DNA from: an uncultured Bacteroidales bacterium
GTDB taxonomy: Bacteria > Bacteroidota > Bacteroidia > Bacteroidales > UBA932
Assembly (NCBI GenBank): GCA_905234795.1
Contig: CAJOIQ010000017.1
Location: 1-64,000 of the forward strand
Direction: 5' to 3'
Length of the DNA stretch: 64,000 nucleotides
The notes under the pieces were generated by a model that was given only the letters and a program-made list of their open reading frames with translations, was not told where the DNA came from and did no database searches. The stretch's first letter is position 1. Every line of letters starts with the position of its first letter. This document shows positions 23,059 through 32,341 of the stretch, piece by piece. The translations under genes and the position numbers were made by a program.

Positions 23059-23439
23059 TTACTTGGCTACTGCAATGCATTCAATCTCCACAAGGGCACC
23101 CTTGGGGAGATTTTTTACGGCCACGGCGCTGCGGGCCGGGAAAGGCTGTGAGAAGAACTGGGCATAGACCTCGTTCATGGCGGCGAAGTCTCCCATATCG
23201 GCCAGGAAGACCGTGGTTTTCACTACATTGCCAAGGTCCAGGCCGGCCTCCTTCAGGATGGCCTGTGCGTTGAGGAGGGACTGGCGGGTCTGCTCTTTCA
23301 CGCCGTCTTCCGGGAAAGCGCCCGTGGCAGGGTCTATGGGCAACTGCCCGGAGAGGAAAACAAGACCTGCGCCGCTGTCGATGGCCTGGCTGTACGGGCC
23401 GATGGCGGCCGGTGCTTTGGGGGTGCTGATGGGTTTCAT
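23059..23439 (-). CDS. ridA: RidA family enamine/imine deaminase
   Basis: 126 residues, typical length. [27 protein letters not shown], the conserved Arg in [26 protein letters not shown] and the late Glu are those of RidA proteins that hydrolyse reactive 2-aminoacrylate and related imines formed by PLP enzymes. It is the last gene of a minus-strand operon with the aminopeptidase and a DUF456 protein, 3 nt after the latter. Its end is 2 nt from the convergent glmS stop. Confidence 0.93.
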   Translation of the reverse strand: MKPISTPKAPAAIGPYSQAIDSGAGLVFLSGQLPIDPATGAFPEDGVKEQTRQSLLNAQAILKEAGLDLGNVVKTTVFLADMGDFAAMNEVYAQFFSQPFPARSAVAVKNLPKGALVEIECIAVAK

Positions 23440-23442
23440 GGA

Positions 23443-23937
23443 TTAGAAGGCGTAAATAATGATGTAGAACAGCATCACGGCGCTGCAGATGAGCTTGATG
23501 CCGGTGCCAAAAAGGAAACCCAGAAAGGCTCCGAAGGCCGATTTCAGGGAGGTGATGGCATCTTTGTCGGCCAGCAGGAGTTCGGCGATGAAGGCGCCCA
23601 GCAGGGATCCCAGAATCATGCCCACCGGGGGGAAGATGAGGCCCACGAACAGGCCCGCGATGGCGCCCCAGCCGGCGTATTTGCTTCCTCCGGTGAGCTT
23701 GGTGAAGTAGGCGGGGACAATGTAGTCCAGGATACTTACTGCGATGACGATGCCCAGCCACACCAGCAAAAAGGTGGTGGACATGGGCTCCCCGGCCGAA
23801 TTGGCGCCGCCGCCCCAGATATACAGGCACAGCAGTCCCAGCCAGCCCAGCGGCGGCCCCGGCAGCGCGGGGGCAATGGACCCGATGATGGCCACGATGC
23901 CCAGCACGATGGCCAATATGGCGATGAAGGTTTCCAT
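23443..23937 (-). CDS. DUF456 family membrane protein
   Basis: 164 residues with four or five hydrophobic helices. Glycine-rich helices (AGWGAIAGLFVGLIFPPVGMILGSLLGAFIAELL) match the DUF456 family, which carries glycine-zipper repeats. The function is unknown; such proteins may form oligomeric membrane assemblies. It sits 3 nt after the aminopeptidase stop and 3 nt before ridA. Confidence 0.8.
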   Translation of the reverse strand: METFIAILAIVLGIVAIIGSIAPALPGPPLGWLGLLCLYIWGGGANSAGEPMSTTFLLVWLGIVIAVSILDYIVPAYFTKLTGGSKYAGWGAIAGLFVGLIFPPVGMILGSLLGAFIAELLLADKDAITSLKSAFGAFLGFLFGTGIKLICSAVMLFYIIIYAF

Positions 23938-23940
23938 AGG

Positions 23941-25338
23941 CTATTTCTGCATGGCAGCCTCTACGTCATCGGGGCTGATGGGAAGGCGCTTGGGACCCAG
24001 ACGCCGGGCACCGGTGGGTGTGATGAGCACGTCGTCTTCCAGACGGATGCCGCCGAAGTCATAGTAGCTCTCCAGTTTGGCGTAGTTCACGAAGTTGCCG
24101 CCCAGGCCCTCTTTCTTGAACTTTTCGATGAGGGCCGGGATGAAGTAAATGCCTGGTTCGTCGGTAATGACGTGGCCGGGTTTGAGGCGGCGGGCCATCC
24201 TTAACGACCCAAGGCCCAGCTGCTTGGCACGTTGCTGATCCGGGTCATAGCCCACCAGGTTTTCTCCCAGGTCTTCCATGTCGTGCACGTCCAGGCCCAT
24301 GTTGTGTCCCAGGCCGTGGGGCTGGAACAGACCGGCAATGCCCTTGGCCACCATCTCGTCCAGGTCTCCGTGGACCAGGTCCAGGGCATTCAGACCTTCC
24401 AGCATCTTGCGGGCCGTGGCCAGATGCACATCGCGGTAGGTGATGCCGGGTTTGGCCATAGAGAAGGCCAGCTCGTTGCATTCATAGACAATCTGGTACA
24501 CTTCCCGCTGCTTGGTGGTGAACTTGCCGCTGGTGGGATAGGTGCGGGTAAAGTCGCTGGCATAGTGCTCATTGCTCTCTACACCGGCGTCAATCACCAT
24601 CAGTTTGCCGGGTTCGATGACGGCGGCGTGGCCGTGGTTATGCAGGGTTTCCCCGTGCTGGGTGAGGATGGTGGGGAAAGAAACACCCCAGCCTTTGGCC
24701 AGCGCCACGGCTTCCATTTGCCCCACGATATCCTGTTCGATGATGCCCAGTTTGATGGCATCCCGAGCGGCCGAATGCATCTGGTAGCCCAGGTCGCAGG
24801 CATGGTCGATGGCGGCAATTTCCACGTCCTCCTTGATCAGACGCATGGAGATAATAGCCTCTGTGAGCGGGCGGGAAACGCCTTCTTTCACCTTCTTGGT
24901 TCCCAGCAGTTCCATCAGCTTCAGGGTATTAAAGTACCGGGAAGGATTGATGTAATGGATGGGACGGCCGGAAGTTTTGGCAATGTCGATAACCTTGTCC
25001 AGCTGGGCATAAGGCAGGTTGTTGGCCACGCCCACGGCATCGGCCTTGGAACGCACGGAGGGTTGGGGACCCATCCAGATGATATCGTCAATGTCCACAT
25101 CGTCGGCATACAGGACTTCCTTGCCGGTCTCGATGTCCAGGGTAGCGGCCATCAGGGGTTCGTCCAGGCCGAAGTAATACAGCCAGGTGCTGTCCTGACG
25201 CCATTTATAGCAGTTGTCCTTGTACTGGGCCGGGGCTTCGGCGTTACCGATGAACAGAATGAGACCTTTTTCTCCGGCTTCCTGCATCTTGGCCAGCAGC
25301 GTGGCCCGGCGGCGTACATAAACTTCTTTAGCGAACAT
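23941..25338 (-). CDS. pepP: Xaa-Pro aminopeptidase (M24B)
   Basis: 465 residues from ATG 25338 (MFAKEVYVRRRATLLAKM). This start is preferred because longer forms would read through the promoter and the repeat array. The N-terminal creatinase-like domain is followed by the pita-bread fold with metal ligands in VIDAGVESNEHYASDFTRT, HGLGHNMGLDVHD, ITDEPGIYF and RLEDDVLIT. It removes N-terminal residues before proline, probably in peptide catabolism. It heads the pepP-DUF456-ridA operon. Confidence 0.92.
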   Translation of the reverse strand: MFAKEVYVRRRATLLAKMQEAGEKGLILFIGNAEAPAQYKDNCYKWRQDSTWLYYFGLDEPLMAATLDIETGKEVLYADDVDIDDIIWMGPQPSVRSKADAVGVANNLPYAQLDKVIDIAKTSGRPIHYINPSRYFNTLKLMELLGTKKVKEGVSRPLTEAIISMRLIKEDVEIAAIDHACDLGYQMHSAARDAIKLGIIEQDIVGQMEAVALAKGWGVSFPTILTQHGETLHNHGHAAVIEPGKLMVIDAGVESNEHYASDFTRTYPTSGKFTTKQREVYQIVYECNELAFSMAKPGITYRDVHLATARKMLEGLNALDLVHGDLDEMVAKGIAGLFQPHGLGHNMGLDVHDMEDLGENLVGYDPDQQRAKQLGLGSLRMARRLKPGHVITDEPGIYFIPALIEKFKKEGLGGNFVNYAKLESYYDFGGIRLEDDVLITPTGARRLGPKRLPISPDDVEAAMQK

Positions 25339-25359
25339 GGTTTTCAGTTTTGGTTTCCT

Positions 25360-25367
25360 CAAAGATA
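25360..25367 (-). promoter_or_regulatory. -7 box of the pepP operon
   Basis: TATCTTTG on the minus strand, 21 nt before the ATG, again preceded by AAATCAC. Confidence 0.6.
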
Positions 25368-25500
25368 GTGATTTTTGCTTGATTGGCCAACGCCGGAACG
25401 TCTCGGTACCCATATTCGCCATGATTTTCGTAACGCGGACACCCTGTGGGTGCTGCCGTAACGGGATTTCAGCCATTATCATGGAATGCGGCGTTCCTCT

Positions 25501-25719
25501 GGCGCCGGCTTCTGGTGTGAGTGGCGCAGGCTTCGGCCCAAATGGTGCAGGCTCCTGGGACAGGTGGTGCAGGTTCCCCATCTGACCGGCGCAGGCTTAA
25601 AAATAGTGTCAGAGCCTGCTCCATGGAAATGGGCTTTCACGTGGGTGTAGAGGCATATTGCCGGCGCAGGCTTCGATACTTTTTTGAAACCTGCTCCACT
25701 TGACAGGGGAACCTGCGCC
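25501..25719. repeat. Array of 12-mers with a 22-bp period (GGHGCAGGYTYC)
   Basis: The 511-bp gap between divergent pepP and ahcY holds nine copies of a 12-mer. Direct copies start at 25501, 25522, 25544, 25566 and 25588; an inverted copy is at 25611; a direct copy at 25663; inverted copies at 25686 and 25708. Steps are 21-23 bp, two helical turns. The pairs 25588/25611 and 25663/25686 make hairpins with about 11-nt loops. No ORF in the gap looks real. Confidence 0.8.
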
Positions 25720-25820
25720 ACGCACCGATTACACATATTGGATAATTTGTACTCGTGTGCATTGAGACCCTCCGACACCCATGGGGAAAGGCTAAAATAG
25801 GAAATACCACCAGTTTTTGC

Positions 25821-25828
25821 TATCTTTG
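25821..25828 (+). promoter_or_regulatory. -7 box of ahcY
   Basis: TATCTTTG, 22 nt before the ahcY ATG. It lies about 100 bp downstream of the last 12-mer of the repeat array. Confidence 0.6.
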
Positions 25829-25850
25829 CAAGCTCGAAACAAAACAGCGT

Positions 25851-27089
25851 ATGGCAAGTCACATCAAAGATATCAACCTGTGGGAAAGCGGAGAGCTCAA
25901 ACTGAGCTGGGTGCGTTCCCATATGCCGCTGCTGGACGGGATCCAGAGGGATTTCGAAAAAACACAGCCGTTCAAGGGCCTCAAAGTGGCCCTGAGCGTC
26001 CACCTGGAAGCCAAGACTGCCCATCTGTGCGAAGTGATGGCTGCCGGCGGGGCCGAAATGTACATCACGGGCTCCAATCCCCTGAGTACGCAGGACGATG
26101 TGGCCGCGGCGCTGGTTCACGAAGGCCTGAACGTGTTTGCCATCCATGGCTGCACGGAGAAAGAATATTTCGACGATATCAGAAAGGTGCTGGAAGTGGG
26201 TCCCAACATCATCATCGACGACGGCGGAGACCTGGTGACCACCCTGCACAAGGAGTCTCCGCAGCTGGTTCCGGGCGTTATCGGCGGCTGCGAGGAAACC
26301 ACCACCGGCATCCTTCGGCTCAAGGCTATGGACGCCGCCGGCAAACTGCAGTTCCCCATGATGCTGGTGAACGACGCCGACTGCAAGCATCTCTTCGACA
26401 ACCGCTACGGCACGGGCCAGAGCGTGTGGGACGGTATCAACCGCACCACCAACCTCATCGTGGCCGGCAAGAACGTGGTGGTGGCCGGATACGGCTGGTG
26501 CGGCAAGGGCGTGGCCATGCGCGCCAAAGGCCTGGGCGCCGAGGTCATCGTGACCGAGGTAGACCCCGTCAAGGCTATGGAGGCCGTGATGGACGGCTTC
26601 AAGGTGATGCCCATGCTGGAGGCCGCCCCCCTGGGCGATTTTTTCATCACGGTTACCGGCTGCGAGGATGTCATCGGCCCGGAGCACTTCCTGCGCATGA
26701 AGGACGGTGCCATCTGCTGCAACGCCGGGCATTTTGACGTGGAGGTGGCCGTGGCCAAACTCAAGGAGATGGCGGTGAACCATCGGCCGGCCCGCGCCAA
26801 CATCGAATCCTATACCCTGGCCAACGGCCGCCACATCAACGTGATTGCCGAAGGCCGCCTGGTGAATCTGGCTGCCGGAGACGGACATCCCGCCGAGATT
26901 ATGGATATGTCCTTCGCCATCCAGGCCCTCAGCGCCCGCTACCTGGTGGAAAACAAGGGCAAGCTCACGCAGAAACTGAACAACGTCCCCGCTTCTATTG
27001 ACCGGGAAGTGGCCCTGCGCAAACTGGTGCACTGGGGCGTTGCCATCGATACATTAACCCAAGAACAGCATAAATACATTTACGGGTAA
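25851..27089 (+). CDS. ahcY: Adenosylhomocysteinase
   Basis: 412 residues from ATG 25851. Substrate region KVALSVHLEAKTAHL and GSNPLSTQDDVAAAL, NAD-binding loop VVVAGYGWCGKGVA, and the C-terminal ALRKLVHWGVAIDTLT identify it. It splits S-adenosylhomocysteine to adenosine and homocysteine in the methyl cycle. It is the short form without the roughly 40-residue insertion of the longer bacterial and eukaryotic enzymes, like archaeal and Thermotoga proteins. Its stop overlaps the nhaA start. Confidence 0.95.
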   Translation: MASHIKDINLWESGELKLSWVRSHMPLLDGIQRDFEKTQPFKGLKVALSVHLEAKTAHLCEVMAAGGAEMYITGSNPLSTQDDVAAALVHEGLNVFAIHGCTEKEYFDDIRKVLEVGPNIIIDDGGDLVTTLHKESPQLVPGVIGGCEETTTGILRLKAMDAAGKLQFPMMLVNDADCKHLFDNRYGTGQSVWDGINRTTNLIVAGKNVVVAGYGWCGKGVAMRAKGLGAEVIVTEVDPVKAMEAVMDGFKVMPMLEAAPLGDFFITVTGCEDVIGPEHFLRMKDGAICCNAGHFDVEVAVAKLKEMAVNHRPARANIESYTLANGRHINVIAEGRLVNLAAGDGHPAEIMDMSFAIQALSARYLVENKGKLTQKLNNVPASIDREVALRKLVHWGVAIDTLTQEQHKYIYG

Positions 27090-28528
27090 TGGCACTCATT
27101 CCCATTTACTGGTGGAACAAGGAAGTCCACAACTTTAAAATATCCCAGGACAGCTTCCGCAAGCAGCCCTGGGCCAACGGCGTTATCCTGCTGGCCTGTG
27201 TGGTGATTGCCATGCTACTGGCCAACCTGCCGTTTACCAAGCACCTTTATCACAATTTCCTGCATACCGAACTCACCATCCACGTGGCTTCGCCCGACGG
27301 AGTGGTGGACTGGTTCTTCCCGCACGGGATGACCATGGAGAAGTTCATCAACGACATCCTCATGGTGATCTTCTTCTTCACCGTGGGTCTGGAAATCAAG
27401 CGGGAAGTGGTGTGTGGGGAACTGTCCTCCTTCAAGAAAGCCATCCTTCCGGTGATTGCTGCATTCGGCGGCGTGGTGATGCCGGCCCTCATTTTTGCCA
27501 TCGTCAACCACGGTACGCTGGCTTCCTCCGGCTGGGGTATCCCCACGGCCACGGATATCGCCTTTGCAGTGGGTATCCTCTCCATCCTGGGGGACAAGGT
27601 GCCCATTTCCCTGAAGGTTTTCCTCACCGCTCTGGCCATTGCCGATGACCTTATCGCTATCCTGGTGGTGGCCATCTTCTATGGCGGCAATATCAACCTG
27701 CCGCTGCTGGGCGTGGCCCTGGTGGTGATTCTGTTCGCCGCCCTGATGAAACGGCTGGGAGAAAAACGCATCGGCTTCTTTGTGATTCCCGCCGTCGTCG
27801 TGTGGTTCCTGTTCTACTACAGCGGTATCCACGCTACCATGACGGGCGTGGTGATGGCCATGCTCATCCCCATGAACGCCCGTTACAATAGAGCCAAGTT
27901 TCACCGTCGTGCCAAAATCCTGTACGAGAGCCTGGTGGAGTCGGAGCAGATATCTTTGCCCGAATCCTTCCCCAACGGCCCTCAGCGTCACTTCCTGCGC
28001 CGGCTGTCCAGCCTCACCAAGAAGACCATCCCGCCGTCCTATCGACTGGAGCATATGCTGAACCCCATCGTGAACTTTGCCATTATGCCCATCTTTGCCC
28101 TGGCCAACGCCGGCGTGGAGATTACGGACCCGTCCTACTTCAACGTGTTCAAAGCCATCGACCCGGTGACCGGCAGCGTGGGACTGGGCATTTTCCTGGG
28201 CTTGCTGCTGGGTAAACCGCTGGGCATTACCGCCGCTTCCTGGATTGCCATCAAGTGCAAGGTGGGCGTGATGCCTTCCAAGTCTTCCTGGCCGATGCTT
28301 TTTGCCGTGGCCTGCCTGGGCGGTATCGGCTTTACCATGAGCATCTTTGTGGACACGCTGTCCTTTGCCGGACCGGACATCGCGCCGGAAATTACCCAGC
28401 ACTTGCGTGACGCCGGCAAGATTGCCGTGCTCCTGGGCTCCCTTACCGCCGGCCTCATGGGCTCTGTGCTGATTACCGTCGTGTCCGGAATTGAAAGACG
28501 GAAAATGTTGAACGAAATAAAACAATAA
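27089..28528 (+). CDS. nhaA: Na+/H+ antiporter NhaA
   Basis: 479 residues with about 12 membrane helices. PTATDIAFAVGILSILGDKVP and the Asp pair in ALAIADDLIAILVVA (the sodium and proton site of NhaA) are intact. ADDL is the E. coli Asp163/164 equivalent. It exports sodium in exchange for protons at alkaline pH. The ATG overlaps the ahcY stop (TAATG), so the two are coupled. The long soluble segment around 270-310 is an insertion typical of Bacteroidota NhaA. Confidence 0.94.
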   Translation: MALIPIYWWNKEVHNFKISQDSFRKQPWANGVILLACVVIAMLLANLPFTKHLYHNFLHTELTIHVASPDGVVDWFFPHGMTMEKFINDILMVIFFFTVGLEIKREVVCGELSSFKKAILPVIAAFGGVVMPALIFAIVNHGTLASSGWGIPTATDIAFAVGILSILGDKVPISLKVFLTALAIADDLIAILVVAIFYGGNINLPLLGVALVVILFAALMKRLGEKRIGFFVIPAVVVWFLFYYSGIHATMTGVVMAMLIPMNARYNRAKFHRRAKILYESLVESEQISLPESFPNGPQRHFLRRLSSLTKKTIPPSYRLEHMLNPIVNFAIMPIFALANAGVEITDPSYFNVFKAIDPVTGSVGLGIFLGLLLGKPLGITAASWIAIKCKVGVMPSKSSWPMLFAVACLGGIGFTMSIFVDTLSFAGPDIAPEITQHLRDAGKIAVLLGSLTAGLMGSVLITVVSGIERRKMLNEIKQ

Positions 28529-28531
28529 TAT

Positions 28532-29278
28532 ATGAAACTGTTAGAAGGAAAGGTAGCCCTCATCACCGGTGCTGCCCGGGGTATTGGCAAGGCCATCGCC
28601 CTCAAATATGCCTCGGAAGGTGCAAACATCGCTTTCACCGACCTCGTGATCAACGAAGCCGCTCAGGAAACCGTGCGTGAACTGGAAGCCTTCGGCGTTT
28701 CCGTCAAGGCCTATGCCTCCAACGCCGCCGACTTCGAGGCCACCCAGACCGTCGTGGAACAGGTAGTGGCCGATTTCGGCCGCATCGACATCCTGGTGAA
28801 CAACGCCGGTATCACCAAGGACGGCCTGGTGATGCGCATGAGCGAGGCCCAGTGGGACGCCGTCATTGACGTCAACATGAAATCGGCCTTCAACTTCCTG
28901 CACGCCGTGGTGCCTGTGATGGCCCGTCAGCGTAGCGGCAGCATCATCAACATGGCTTCCATCGCCGGCCAGACCGGCAACCCCGGCCAGGTGAACTACT
29001 CGGCCTCCAAGGCCGGCCTCATTGCTATGGCCAAGTCCGTGGCCAAGGAGATGGGCGGCCGCGGCATCCGTGCCAACGCCATTGCCCCCGGCTATGTGAT
29101 CTCCGAGATGACCGAAGCCCTGCCCCAGGCCGTCCGCGACGAGTTTGTGAAGATGATTCCCCTGGGCCGCGGCGCTTCCGTGGACGAGGTAGCCTCCGTG
29201 GCCCTCTTCCTGGCCTCCGACCTGGCCAGCTATGTCACCGGTCAGGTGATCGCTGTGAACGGCGGTATGTACTGCTAG
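28532..29278 (+). CDS. fabG: 3-oxoacyl-[acyl-carrier-protein] reductase
   Basis: 248 residues. It is a classical short-chain dehydrogenase: TGAARGIGKAIAL for NADP, NNAGITKDGLVMRM, the catalytic Ser in NMASIAGQTGNPGQ and Tyr/Lys in YSASKAGLIAM, ending VTGQVIAVNGGMYC. This sequence set is characteristic of FabG, the first reduction step of fatty-acid elongation. It starts 3 nt after nhaA. A terminator follows. Confidence 0.93.
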   Translation: MKLLEGKVALITGAARGIGKAIALKYASEGANIAFTDLVINEAAQETVRELEAFGVSVKAYASNAADFEATQTVVEQVVADFGRIDILVNNAGITKDGLVMRMSEAQWDAVIDVNMKSAFNFLHAVVPVMARQRSGSIINMASIAGQTGNPGQVNYSASKAGLIAMAKSVAKEMGGRGIRANAIAPGYVISEMTEALPQAVRDEFVKMIPLGRGASVDEVASVALFLASDLASYVTGQVIAVNGGMYC

Positions 29279-29298
29279 TCTTTCGGCGCCTGTTTTTT

Positions 29299-29325
29299 AT
29301 CCCCGGCCTATGGCTGGGGATTTTT
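29299..29325 (+). terminator. Intrinsic terminator after fabG
   Basis: ATCCCCGGCC (29299-29308) pairs with GGCTGGGGAT (29312-29321) over a 3-nt loop and is followed by a T run. It lies 20 nt after the fabG stop. Confidence 0.8.
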
Positions 29326-29353
29326 CGTTTGAGATGTAATGTGTTGAACTTTA

Positions 29354-29410
29354 AACACTTAGTTTTTTCTCTTGATCCCAAATGGTATCAAGAGAAAAAC
29401 TTAACGTGTT
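29354..29410. repeat. Long AT-rich hairpin upstream of comF
   Basis: AACACTTAGTTTTT with TCTCTTGAT (29354-29377) faces ATCAAGAGA with AAAACTTAACGTGTT (29387-29410). The loop is about 10 nt. Two other hairpins with ACTTA next to the stem lie at 30240-30284 and 39105-39150. It fills the gap between the fabG terminator and the comF promoter. Confidence 0.55.
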
Positions 29411-29463
29411 AATAATCAGTAGCTTAAGCCACGGTCGGCCAAAAAGCCCAAAAAGAAATACCG

Positions 29464-29471
29464 TATCTTAG
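29464..29471 (+). promoter_or_regulatory. -7 box of comF
   Basis: TATCTTAG, one base off the consensus. It ends 6 nt before the ATG, so a leaderless mRNA is expected. Confidence 0.45.
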
Positions 29472-29477
29472 CAGCGT

Positions 29478-30194
29478 ATGATACGGGAAATGACAGATTT
29501 ATTGATGCCGCGGACATGTCTGGTGTGCGGGCGGCAGCTGGGGGTGCGGGAAGAGCACCTTTGCATCTGGTGCGCGGCCGATTTACCGCTCACGTATTAT
29601 TGGGAGACGCCGCACAATCCCATGGCCGACCAGTTCAATGCCCTCTTGGAGCGGCAGCGTGCCGATGGCGAAACCATGCCCTACGTGTTTACCGCTGCGC
29701 TGCTCTTCTATCACCACGAGAACCCGTACAAGCAAATCCCCAAAGCGCTGAAATATGGCGGGAACCTTGCTGCGGGCAGGTTTTTCGCCGGGCAGTTGGG
29801 CCGATACATGGCTGCTGCCGTGCATTTTGCCGATATAGACCTGGTGGTCCCCGTGCCCCTGCACTGGTACAGGAAATGGACCCGGGGCTATAACCAGGCC
29901 GAAGTGCTTGCCGCCGAACTGGCCCGGGAACTGGGTGCCCGGTTAGGGGCCGATGTCCTGCGCCGTGTCCGCCGCACCCGCACCCAGACCCGCCTGGACG
30001 CCGATGCCCGCCTTAAAAACGTGGCCGGCGTATTCCAGGTGCGGAGACTCCCCGCCGCAGCCCGGCACATCTTGCTTTTAGACGACACCTTTACCACCGG
30101 CGCCACCCTGGCCACCTGCTACCAGGCGCTTCGTGCAGCGCTAGGCCCCGGTCCCCGCATCTCCGTCGCCACGCTCTCTGTGGTGCAAGACTAG
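29478..30194 (+). CDS. comF: ComF family protein (double zinc ribbon and phosphoribosyltransferase fold)
   Basis: 238 residues. CLVCGRQLGVREEHLCIWC near the N-terminus is a four-Cys zinc ribbon. The rest is a type I PRTase fold: PVPLHWYRKWTRGYNQAEVLA, LRRVRRTRTQTRL and the PRPP loop ILLLDDTFTTGATL. ComF proteins take part in natural DNA uptake in several bacteria; in Bacteroidota the role is not well tested. It is a single gene between two hairpin-bearing gaps. Confidence 0.92.
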   Translation: MIREMTDLLMPRTCLVCGRQLGVREEHLCIWCAADLPLTYYWETPHNPMADQFNALLERQRADGETMPYVFTAALLFYHHENPYKQIPKALKYGGNLAAGRFFAGQLGRYMAAAVHFADIDLVVPVPLHWYRKWTRGYNQAEVLAAELARELGARLGADVLRRVRRTRTQTRLDADARLKNVAGVFQVRRLPAAARHILLLDDTFTTGATLATCYQALRAALGPGPRISVATLSVVQD

Positions 30195-30253
30195 GACTAT
30201 GCCAGTTTGTGCGTTTTTTGCTAAGTTACTTATCTTCAAGAACTTATAAACTC

Positions 30254-30279
30254 TCCTCCCTTCGATATCGCTAGGAGGA
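30254..30279. repeat. Small hairpin between comF and the P-type ATPase gene
   Basis: TCCTCC (30254-30259) pairs with GGAGGA (30274-30279) around the palindrome CGATATCG. With its flanks (AACTTATAAA before, AAAGTC after) it resembles the reverse complement of the stem at 39111-39144. No T run follows, so it is not a typical terminator. Confidence 0.4.
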
Positions 30280-30396
30280 AAGTCGCCAAGTATCTGGTAT
30301 TCAAATGGTTGGCAAAAACGGGCCACCAGGGAGAACGCTTTGCAACCCAGTTGCATCCGGTACTTGCTACCTTTGCAACAGAAAACAAGCAAAGCT

Positions 30397-32328
30397 ATGA
30401 TACACGAAGACCAGAAACACGCCTGCGAGTGCCACGAGCACGAGCACCATCACGAGCACCATCACGGCGAAGAAGGGGAAGGCCATGGCCGCCTAATCAA
30501 AATCATCGTAGCCGCCGCTCTTCTGGTGGTGGCCGTCGTCATTGAGAAAAAGACCGACTGGGCCACCTGGCAGTACCTGCTGCTGTTCCTGGTTCCTTAT
30601 TTAGTAGTGGGCTGGGACACGCTGAAGGAAGCTGCCGAGGGCCTGCTTCACGGGGAAGCCCTCAGTGAGGACTTCCTCATGAGTGTGGCCACCCTGGGTG
30701 CGCTGGGCATCGGCTTTATGCCGGGTGCCGAAACCCAGTTCCCCGAGGCTGTCTTTGTGATGCTGTTCTTCCAGGTGGGAGAACTCTTTGAGGAAATGGC
30801 CGAGGGCCGAAGCCGCAAATCCATCGCCCATCTGATGGACCTGCGTCCGGATGCCGCCCACGTGGAGCGCGGCGGCAAACTGGAAACGGTAAAGCCGGAA
30901 GAAGTGAAGCCCGGAGAAATCATTCTGATCCAGCCCGGAGAAAAGGTGCCGATGGACGGTGTGGTCCTGGAAGGCCATTCCAGCCTGGACACCGTGGCCC
31001 TCACCGGCGAAAGCGTGCCCCGCAGCGTGCATGAGGGCGACGAAATCCTCTCCGGCTGCGTGAATCAGAGCGGTGTGCTGCGCGTGAAGACCACCAAGGC
31101 CTTCGGCGAATCTACCGCCGCCAAAATCCTGGACTTGGTGGAAAACGCCGCCGCCAGCAAGTCCCGCAGCGAGAGTTTCATTACCAAGTTCGCACGCATT
31201 TACACCCCTATCGTAGTGGGTTTGGCCGTGCTGGTAGCGGTGATTCCCAGCCTCATCACCGGCGAATGGGCCACCTGGATCTACCGCGGACTGCTGTTCC
31301 TGGTGGTCTCCTGCCCCTGCGCATTGGTGATTTCCGTGCCGCTTACCTTCTTCGGCGGCCTGGGCGGAGCTTCCAAAAAGGGCATCCTCATCAAGGGATC
31401 CAACCTCATGGACCAGCTCTCCAAGCTGCAGACGGTAGTCTTTGACAAGACCGGTACCCTTACCGAGGGTGTATTCGAGGTGACCGCCGTGCATCCGGAA
31501 GTGATTGACCAGACCGAACTGCTGCATCTGGCCGCCCATGTGGAGCGCCATTCCACTCACCCCATCGCCATGGCTCTTCGCAACGCCTATCCCAACGAGG
31601 CCGATGACTGCACGGTGGAAGGCATCGAGGAAACCGCCGGTCACGGCATCATCGCTACGGTGAACGGCCGAAAAGTAGCCGTGGGTAACAGCAAGCTGAT
31701 GGAAAAGTTGGGCGCTGCCTGGCATCCCTGCCATCACAGTGGTACCATCATCCATGTGGCCATCGACGGCGAATATGCCGGCCACATCGTCATCAGCGAC
31801 CGCATCAAGGAGGACGCCGCCAAGGGCATCGCCGCCCTCAAGGCCGCCGGTGTGAGCCGCACCGTGATGCTCACCGGAGACCAGGAAAGCGTAGCTGCCA
31901 GCGTGGCATCGGCCCTAAAAGTGGACGAATTCCACGCCCAGTTGCTGCCGGCCGACAAAGTGGCCGAGGTGGAAAGACTACTGTCTGCGGGAACCCTGGC
32001 CTTTGTGGGAGACGGTATCAACGATGCTCCGGTCCTCACCCGGGCCGATGTGGGCATCGCCATGGGTGCCCTGGGCTCCGACGCCGCCATCGAGGCCGCC
32101 GACGTGGTGCTGATGGACGACAAGCCCTCCAAGATTGCGCTGGCGGTTCGCATCGCCCGCCGTACCATCGGCATCGCCAAACAGAACATAGCCTTTGCCA
32201 TCGGCATCAAAGTCCTGGTGCTTGTACTGGCCACCCTGGGCCTTGCCACCATGTGGATGGCCGTCTTCGCCGACGTGGGTGTCACCGTCCTGGCCGTGCT
32301 CAACGCCATGCGGGCGCTGCGGGGCTAG
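30397..32328 (+). CDS. zntA: Zinc/cadmium/lead-type P1B ATPase
   Basis: 643 residues from ATG 30397, chosen after the -7 box TACCTTTG at 30368-30375. The N-terminus (residues 1-35) is His- and Glu-rich (CECHEHEHHHEHHH) in place of the usual Cys HMA domain and probably binds metal. Then come the A domain ALTGESVPRS, the membrane metal site SCPCALVIS, the phosphorylation site FDKTGTLT, the HP pair in RHSTHPIAM and GDGINDAPVL. CPC with the missing HMA points to Zn/Cd/Pb export. Symbol is by best family match. The 105-nt repeat follows. Confidence 0.88.
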   Translation: MIHEDQKHACECHEHEHHHEHHHGEEGEGHGRLIKIIVAAALLVVAVVIEKKTDWATWQYLLLFLVPYLVVGWDTLKEAAEGLLHGEALSEDFLMSVATLGALGIGFMPGAETQFPEAVFVMLFFQVGELFEEMAEGRSRKSIAHLMDLRPDAAHVERGGKLETVKPEEVKPGEIILIQPGEKVPMDGVVLEGHSSLDTVALTGESVPRSVHEGDEILSGCVNQSGVLRVKTTKAFGESTAAKILDLVENAAASKSRSESFITKFARIYTPIVVGLAVLVAVIPSLITGEWATWIYRGLLFLVVSCPCALVISVPLTFFGGLGGASKKGILIKGSNLMDQLSKLQTVVFDKTGTLTEGVFEVTAVHPEVIDQTELLHLAAHVERHSTHPIAMALRNAYPNEADDCTVEGIEETAGHGIIATVNGRKVAVGNSKLMEKLGAAWHPCHHSGTIIHVAIDGEYAGHIVISDRIKEDAAKGIAALKAAGVSRTVMLTGDQESVAASVASALKVDEFHAQLLPADKVAEVERLLSAGTLAFVGDGINDAPVLTRADVGIAMGALGSDAAIEAADVVLMDDKPSKIALAVRIARRTIGIAKQNIAFAIGIKVLVLVLATLGLATMWMAVFADVGVTVLAVLNAMRALRG

Positions 32329-32341
32329 GGTCTCTCCCCGT

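Noticed and set aside
25501..25719. CRISPR array.
   Set aside because: Repeat is 12 bp, spacer about 10 bp and orientation changes; no cas genes.
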